9,754 nucleotides of DNA from a bacterium. Its GTDB lineage: Bacteria; Thermosulfidibacterota; Thermosulfidibacteria; Thermosulfidibacterales; JALWSI01. The stretch lies in NCBI GenBank assembly GCA_027080315.1, contig JALWSI010000001.1:1-9754 (forward strand). The letters run 5' to 3'. Position 1 is the first letter of the stretch, and each line of letters begins with the position of its first letter. The translations under genes were made by a program, and so were the position numbers. The notes under the pieces were generated by a model. That model had not been told where the DNA came from and ran no database searches. It saw only the letters and a list, made by a program, of their open reading frames with translations. Positions 7,193 to 9,754 of the stretch are shown here, in pieces.

Positions 7193-7697
7193 GGCCGTTC
7201 TCTTGCTGGGGCCACAGGTTGTAGTAGAACCTGCCAGGAAGGGCTGCGAATAGGCGATATAGCACCTCCCTTCTGGGGTGAAATATTTCCCCTTTCTTGA
7301 AGGAAGTATAGGAAAGTAGTGTTTCTCCCAGTTCTGCCAGGTTAGGATTGTGGGATGCCCCTTCTCCAAGAAGGGTGAAACACGCTTCTTCTGCCCCGAT
7401 GTTTTTCAGGGTTTTGGTGCATTTGTGTAGCACCATTGCTAAGGTTTCAGTAGAAAACTCCATGGGATCCCCAAGTCCTATCCATAGAACCCAAGGGGTT
7501 TTCCATCCTTTGGGAGGGGTCATCAACATCTCTTCTCCAAGGCTTAGTTTTGTTTCACGAAGACGATTTAGGGCGGAGCTTCCCATGCGAGTAGCGATAT
7601 GTATAGAGCTCTCGTCCATCTCTCTTCTGTTGTAAACCCCTGCTACTATTGCATCAACTGCTATTTTTTCAACCGGGTAATCTGTGAGTCGCCACAT
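7170..7697 (-). CDS. Stand-alone M17 leucyl aminopeptidase N-terminal-like domain protein
   Basis: The frame could start at 7808, but ATG 7697 is preceded by AAGGAAGG at good spacing and avoids overlap with dgt, giving 175 residues. The layout matches the macro-like N-terminal domain of M17 leucyl aminopeptidases: [10 protein letters not shown] (14-23, where the family has DALVVGVF), [10 protein letters not shown] (53-62, family LGETLLL), [10 protein letters not shown] (68-77, family RVLLVGLG), then [21 protein letters not shown] and EEACF (97-107). The C-terminal metal-binding catalytic domain of M17 is absent, and cysM occupies the space behind the stop, so this is a complete small gene, not a broken pepA. 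It might bind a nucleotide or regulate something, but nothing in the sequence shows what. The family call is from pattern memory and only moderately sure. Confidence 0.6.
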   Translation of the reverse strand: MWRLTDYPVEKIAVDAIVAGVYNRREMDESSIHIATRMGSSALNRLRETKLSLGEEMLMTPPKGWKTPWVLWIGLGDPMEFSTETLAMVLHKCTKTLKNIGAEEACFTLLGEGASHNPNLAELGETLLSYTSFKKGEIFHPRREVLYRLFAALPGRFYYNLWPQQENGPKQGKAR

Positions 7698-7741
7698 GGC
7701 CTTCCTTATTACACTTGATGGGCTCTGAGAGGAAGGGTAGT

Positions 7742-7771
7742 ATGCTTTCACATGCAAGGGGGTATCTTTAG
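7742..7771 (+). promoter_or_regulatory. Possible 9-codon leader ORF overlapping the dgt start
   Basis: ATG 7742 is placed 4 bp after AGAGGAAGGG and encodes MLSHARGYL before TAG at 7769-7771. It covers the dgt ATG (7752) in another frame. Ribosomes ending here could re-start on dgt, or the site may simply serve dgt at long spacing. There is no conservation evidence, so this is a weak call. Confidence 0.25.
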
Positions 7772-8792
7772 AGAGGATCTGGAAGAGGCCGAACTCAAGC
7801 TTCTGCATTCCAAGGCTGCAAAAAGCGCTTTAAGCGCAGGCAGGGAGAGAGAAGAAGAGCCCTGCCCTGTGAGAACGGCCTTTCAGAGAGACAGGGATCG
7901 CATAATCTACTCCAAATCCTTTAGAAGGTTGAAGCACAAGACGCAGGTATTTCTGTCTCCCACAGGGGATCATTACCGTACAAGACTCACCCACACCCTT
8001 GAGGTGGCCCAGTTGTCGCGAACCATAGCCCGGACCCTTAAGCTGAACGAGGATCTGGCAGAGGCCATTGCCTTGGGACACGACCTTGGACACACCCCTT
8101 TTGGTCACGCGGGAGAAGAGGTGTTGAACAGAATCGTTCCTGGCGGGTTCTACCATCCCAAGCAGAGCCTAAGGGTGGTTGAGAAGCTTGAGAACGATGG
8201 CAAGGGTCTCAATCTGACCTATGAGGTTAGGCAAGGGATCCTCCACCATTCCAAGGGAATGGGTTCAATCATGCCTTCTGAACGTCAGGCTCAAGCCATC
8301 ACCTTAGAGGCGCAGATCGTGCGTCTGACAGATGCCATTGCCTATGTTAATCACGATCTTGACGATGCCATCAGAGCCGGTCTTGTTAGAGAGGACGACA
8401 TCCCTTCAAACCTCAGAGAACTTTTGGGAGAGACCCATTCTGCTCGGATCAACACCATGGTAACAGATGTGATTAAGAGCTCATTAGAGTCTGATCTGGA
8501 CAGAATCAGATTCTCTTCTCCCATATTAGAAGCGGTGACGGAACTTAGAGGTTTTCTTTACGATAGGGTCTATTCTGCCTCTGTGGTTTATAGAGAGTTT
8601 GTCAAAGCCACTAAGGTGGTGGAGGAGCTCTATAACTATCTTTTAGATCATCCGGAAGAGGTTAACTTTACAAAAGGCAATGAAAATGACCCCCTCTCTC
8701 GCAGGGTTTCTGACTTTATTGCCGGCATGACAGACAGATACGCCCTGCACCTCTATTCAAAGCTTTTCCTGCCAAGTCCTTGGGAGGTTTAA
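7752..8792 (+). CDS. dgt: Deoxyguanosinetriphosphate triphosphohydrolase (dGTPase, type 2)
   Basis: dGTPases are HD-domain enzymes that cut dGTP (or other dNTPs) to deoxynucleoside and triphosphate, tuning dNTP pools and sometimes limiting phage. The 346 residues fit the short bacterial dGTPase-like group. Motifs are [20 protein letters not shown] (41-60), [20 protein letters not shown] (61-80), His81 in [22 protein letters not shown] with His110-Asp111, and Asp194 in [15 protein letters not shown]; together these give the four expected metal ligands. The C-terminal helical part ends with [12 protein letters not shown]. The only ATG in frame is 7752, because a stop lies at 7716-7718. The best Shine-Dalgarno (AGAGGAAGGG at 7728-7737) is 14 bp away and better placed for a 9-codon ORF at 7742-7771 that overlaps the start. 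The gene diverges from the M17-N-like gene 54 bp away. Confidence 0.93.
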   Translation: MQGGIFREDLEEAELKLLHSKAAKSALSAGREREEEPCPVRTAFQRDRDRIIYSKSFRRLKHKTQVFLSPTGDHYRTRLTHTLEVAQLSRTIARTLKLNEDLAEAIALGHDLGHTPFGHAGEEVLNRIVPGGFYHPKQSLRVVEKLENDGKGLNLTYEVRQGILHHSKGMGSIMPSERQAQAITLEAQIVRLTDAIAYVNHDLDDAIRAGLVREDDIPSNLRELLGETHSARINTMVTDVIKSSLESDLDRIRFSSPILEAVTELRGFLYDRVYSASVVYREFVKATKVVEELYNYLLDHPEEVNFTKGNENDPLSRRVSDFIAGMTDRYALHLYSKLFLPSPWEV

Positions 8793-8820
8793 CCCTCTCG
8801 TCTTTTCTCAGTTGTAATTT

Positions 8821-8865
8821 GGAACACTATTTGCTCTCCACGGTTAATAGCGGAACTATTTTTGC
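8821..8865 (+). repeat. Degenerate direct repeat downstream of dgt
   Basis: GGAACACTATTTGC (8821-8834) and GGAACTATTTTTGC (8852-8865) match at 11 of 14 positions and start 31 bp apart, about three helical turns. The second copy is part of a weak AATAG-CGGAA-CTATT hairpin with TTT after it. Both lie in the 254-bp non-coding gap. Either an operator-like site or chance in AT-rich DNA. Confidence 0.25.
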
Positions 8866-8887
8866 ACATAAACGATAGCAATAGATG

Positions 8888-8897
8888 TAAAGGAGGT
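8888..8897 (+). promoter_or_regulatory. Orphan perfect Shine-Dalgarno
   Basis: TAAAGGAGGT (8888-8897) is complementary to the 3' end of 16S rRNA. No ATG, GTG or TTG lies within 4-12 bp downstream; the first ATG is at 8919 and opens only an 8-codon frame (MKLSCGGL, stop at 8943-8945). It may be a remnant of a decayed gene or a chance purine run. Confidence 0.25.
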
Positions 8898-8943
8898 ACA
8901 GAAAGAAAAAGGGCTATTATGAAATTAAGCTGCGGAGGCTTAT

Positions 8944-8967
8944 GAGGGAAAAATTTTCTCTTTATTT
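8944..8967 (+). terminator. Weak terminator-like hairpin, possibly for dgt
   Basis: GAGGGAAAA (8944-8952) can pair with TTTTCTCTT (8954-8962) with two G-U pairs, followed by the T-rich TATTTATTATT. The stem is AT-rich and the loop very tight, so the structure is weak. It is the best hairpin I see between dgt and the FecR gene. Confidence 0.3.
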
Positions 8968-8971
8968 ATTA

Positions 8972-9018
8972 TTGACAGGAAAAAACCTATTGACTAAGGG
9001 TAGATATACCGATATTTA
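8972..9018 (+). promoter_or_regulatory. Candidate sigma-70-type promoter with doubled -35 box
   Basis: TTGACA (8972-8977) and TTGACT (8990-8995) are good -35 boxes repeated with an 18-bp period. A poor -10 (GATATT at 9011-9016 with a 15-bp spacer, or TATTTA at 9013-9018 with 17 bp) follows the second. It sits 29 bp before the FecR-protein ATG with a strong ribosome site between. The -10 is weak, so the call is tentative. Confidence 0.35.
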
Positions 9019-9046
9019 AACGAAGGATAATTAAGAGGAGGATGGG

Positions 9047-9754
9047 ATGATGAGGAGGATCAATTATGGGTTGGCGATGGGGTTGTTAGTGGCTTTTTTG
9101 TCCATAACAACCGCAGCTGATGCTCAAGTTTTAGCCTTGGGAAAGGTTAAGATGATTGGTAAAGTGAGTTCTAAAGGCCCAGGAGAACTGCTATTTGTCG
9201 GCGAAAAAGATAGTGAGGCTCCTTTACTTCCTGGTTCTACAATAACAACTTGGGATGGTGGTAAAGCGGTGATCGATATCCCTGGAAGAGGATCGGTTTT
9301 GCTTGGAGAAAATAGTGTGCTTAAAGTGTCTGAGGTGGGAGGCAAGCCGATACTTAAACTTGAAAAGGGCACTCTTCATTGTGAGGTGTTAAGAGGCGGA
9401 AGAATTGACATATTGACCAGCAAAGCAGCGATTGTTGCAGGAACTCCCACAGCAAGAACCGCCGGAAGAGTGATGGTGGATAGGCTTAATAATCTAACAT
9501 ATTGCTGTGATGAAGGCATGTTGAATGTTGTTCCTACAGGAGGAGTTGCAAGAAGGGTTCCTGCAGGAAGTTGTGAGCAGGTGACTGTAGCAGCTGGTGC
9601 CGTTGAAGAGCCTTCTCCAAAAGAGGCCGGTATGGTGCCGGGAGCTGAGGCAGGAGAAGCTGGTGTTTCTTCTGCTTGGAGCTCTTCTGCTTGGATTGGT
9701 GCGGGGATACTGGTGGCAGGTGGTGTGGCTGCGGCTATAGCCGCAGCCACACCA
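9047..9754 (+). CDS. Secreted FecR-domain protein, 3' end outside window
   Basis: The frame from ATG 9047 runs to the last base without a stop, giving 236 residues. The ribosome site GAGGAGG (9035-9041) is 5 bp before the start. A signal peptide covers about 1-26 (hydrophobic LAMGLLVAFLSITTAADA, likely cut before Gln27). Residues 60-165 resemble a FecR domain: LPGSTITTWDGGKAVIDIPG, GSVLLGENSVLKV, KLEKGTLHCEV and TSKAAIVAGTPTARTAG follow the family pattern of a tag-along strand, 'LGPNS' turn and 'v.tP.a' strand. There is no N-terminal anti-sigma part or inner-membrane FecR layout, so it is a periplasmic or surface FecR-like protein, not a classical iron regulator. Mature Cys are at 112, 153, 154 and 176. 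A hydrophobic Ala/Gly-rich segment (216-234) may be a membrane anchor, but its last part coincides with a perfect palindrome at the window edge and may be unreliable. Confidence 0.75.
   Translation, partial: MMRRINYGLAMGLLVAFLSITTAADAQVLALGKVKMIGKVSSKGPGELLFVGEKDSEAPLLPGSTITTWDGGKAVIDIPGRGSVLLGENSVLKVSEVGGKPILKLEKGTLHCEVLRGGRIDILTSKAAIVAGTPTARTAGRVMVDRLNNLTYCCDEGMLNVVPTGGVARRVPAGSCEQVTVAAGAVEEPSPKEAGMVPGAEAGEAGVSSAWSSSAWIGAGILVAGGVAAAIAAATP
9721..9754. repeat. Perfect 34-bp palindrome ending at the last base
   Basis: The left half (TGGTGTGGCTGCGGCTA, 9721-9737) is the exact reverse complement of the right half (TAGCCGCAGCCACACCA, 9738-9754), with no loop. It lies within the reading frame of the FecR-like protein, coding Gly/Val/Ala residues. 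Because the window ends exactly with it, it may mark a contig break or fold-back artefact rather than native sequence. Confidence 0.9.

Noticed and set aside
9124-9750. Two minus-strand frames under the FecR-like gene
   Set aside because: Low-complexity Ala/Pro/Ser composition and lying opposite a gene with signal peptide and ribosome site; shadows.
1-9754. CRISPR array, tRNA/rRNA genes, insertion sequences or phage genes
   Set aside because: No regularly spaced repeats, tRNA-like cloverleaf, transposase or integrase frame was seen.

Overview
This 9754-base window carries bacterial motility genes followed by metabolic and housekeeping genes. All are on the + strand except one small gene at 7170-7697. 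The flagellar gene content, single-domain FliN, PomA/PomB-like stator pair, Shine-Dalgarno sites of the GAGGAGG type, frequent AGA/AGG arginine codons and signal-peptide-bearing FliO/FliP fit a Gram-negative flagellated bacterium. My best guess is a Desulfobacterota-like (former deltaproteobacterial) lineage, possibly a thermophile. This is inference from gene order and codon use; Synergistota-like lineages are not excluded.

Layout. 2-649 is the 3' part of the hook gene flgE, closed by a strong intrinsic terminator at 693-718. A new, tightly packed run starts at about 789: an HDOD-domain regulator (apparently starting at CTG), motA, motB, fliL, fliN, fliO, fliP, a secreted M23 metallopeptidase, and a cysteine synthase (cysM-like). 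Spacings are 16 bp or less or overlapping from the HDOD gene through the peptidase, and 37 bp before cysM, so one transcript is plausible. MotA/MotB form the stator, FliL supports it, FliN is part of the C-ring switch, and FliO/FliP assemble the export gate. The M23 enzyme could open peptidoglycan for the flagellum, but only its position suggests this. fliM is not between fliL and fliN, and fliQ/fliR/flhB/flhA do not follow fliP.

7170-7697 (- strand) encodes a small stand-alone protein resembling the N-terminal macro-like domain of M17 leucyl aminopeptidases. It overlaps the end of cysM tail to tail and diverges from a dGTP triphosphohydrolase gene (dgt, 7752-8792). The 254-bp gap at 8793-9046 has candidate regulatory signals: a degenerate direct repeat, an orphan Shine-Dalgarno, a weak hairpin, and two TTGAC boxes. 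The window ends inside a gene for a secreted FecR-domain protein (9047 onward). The last 34 bases are a perfect palindrome that ends exactly at the last base, so the right edge may be an assembly break.

I found no clear novel defence or mobile system. The points most worth a second look are the CTG start, the EF-hand-like loop in the hook protein, the M23 gene fused into the flagellar run, the orphan M17-N domain protein, and the terminal palindrome.
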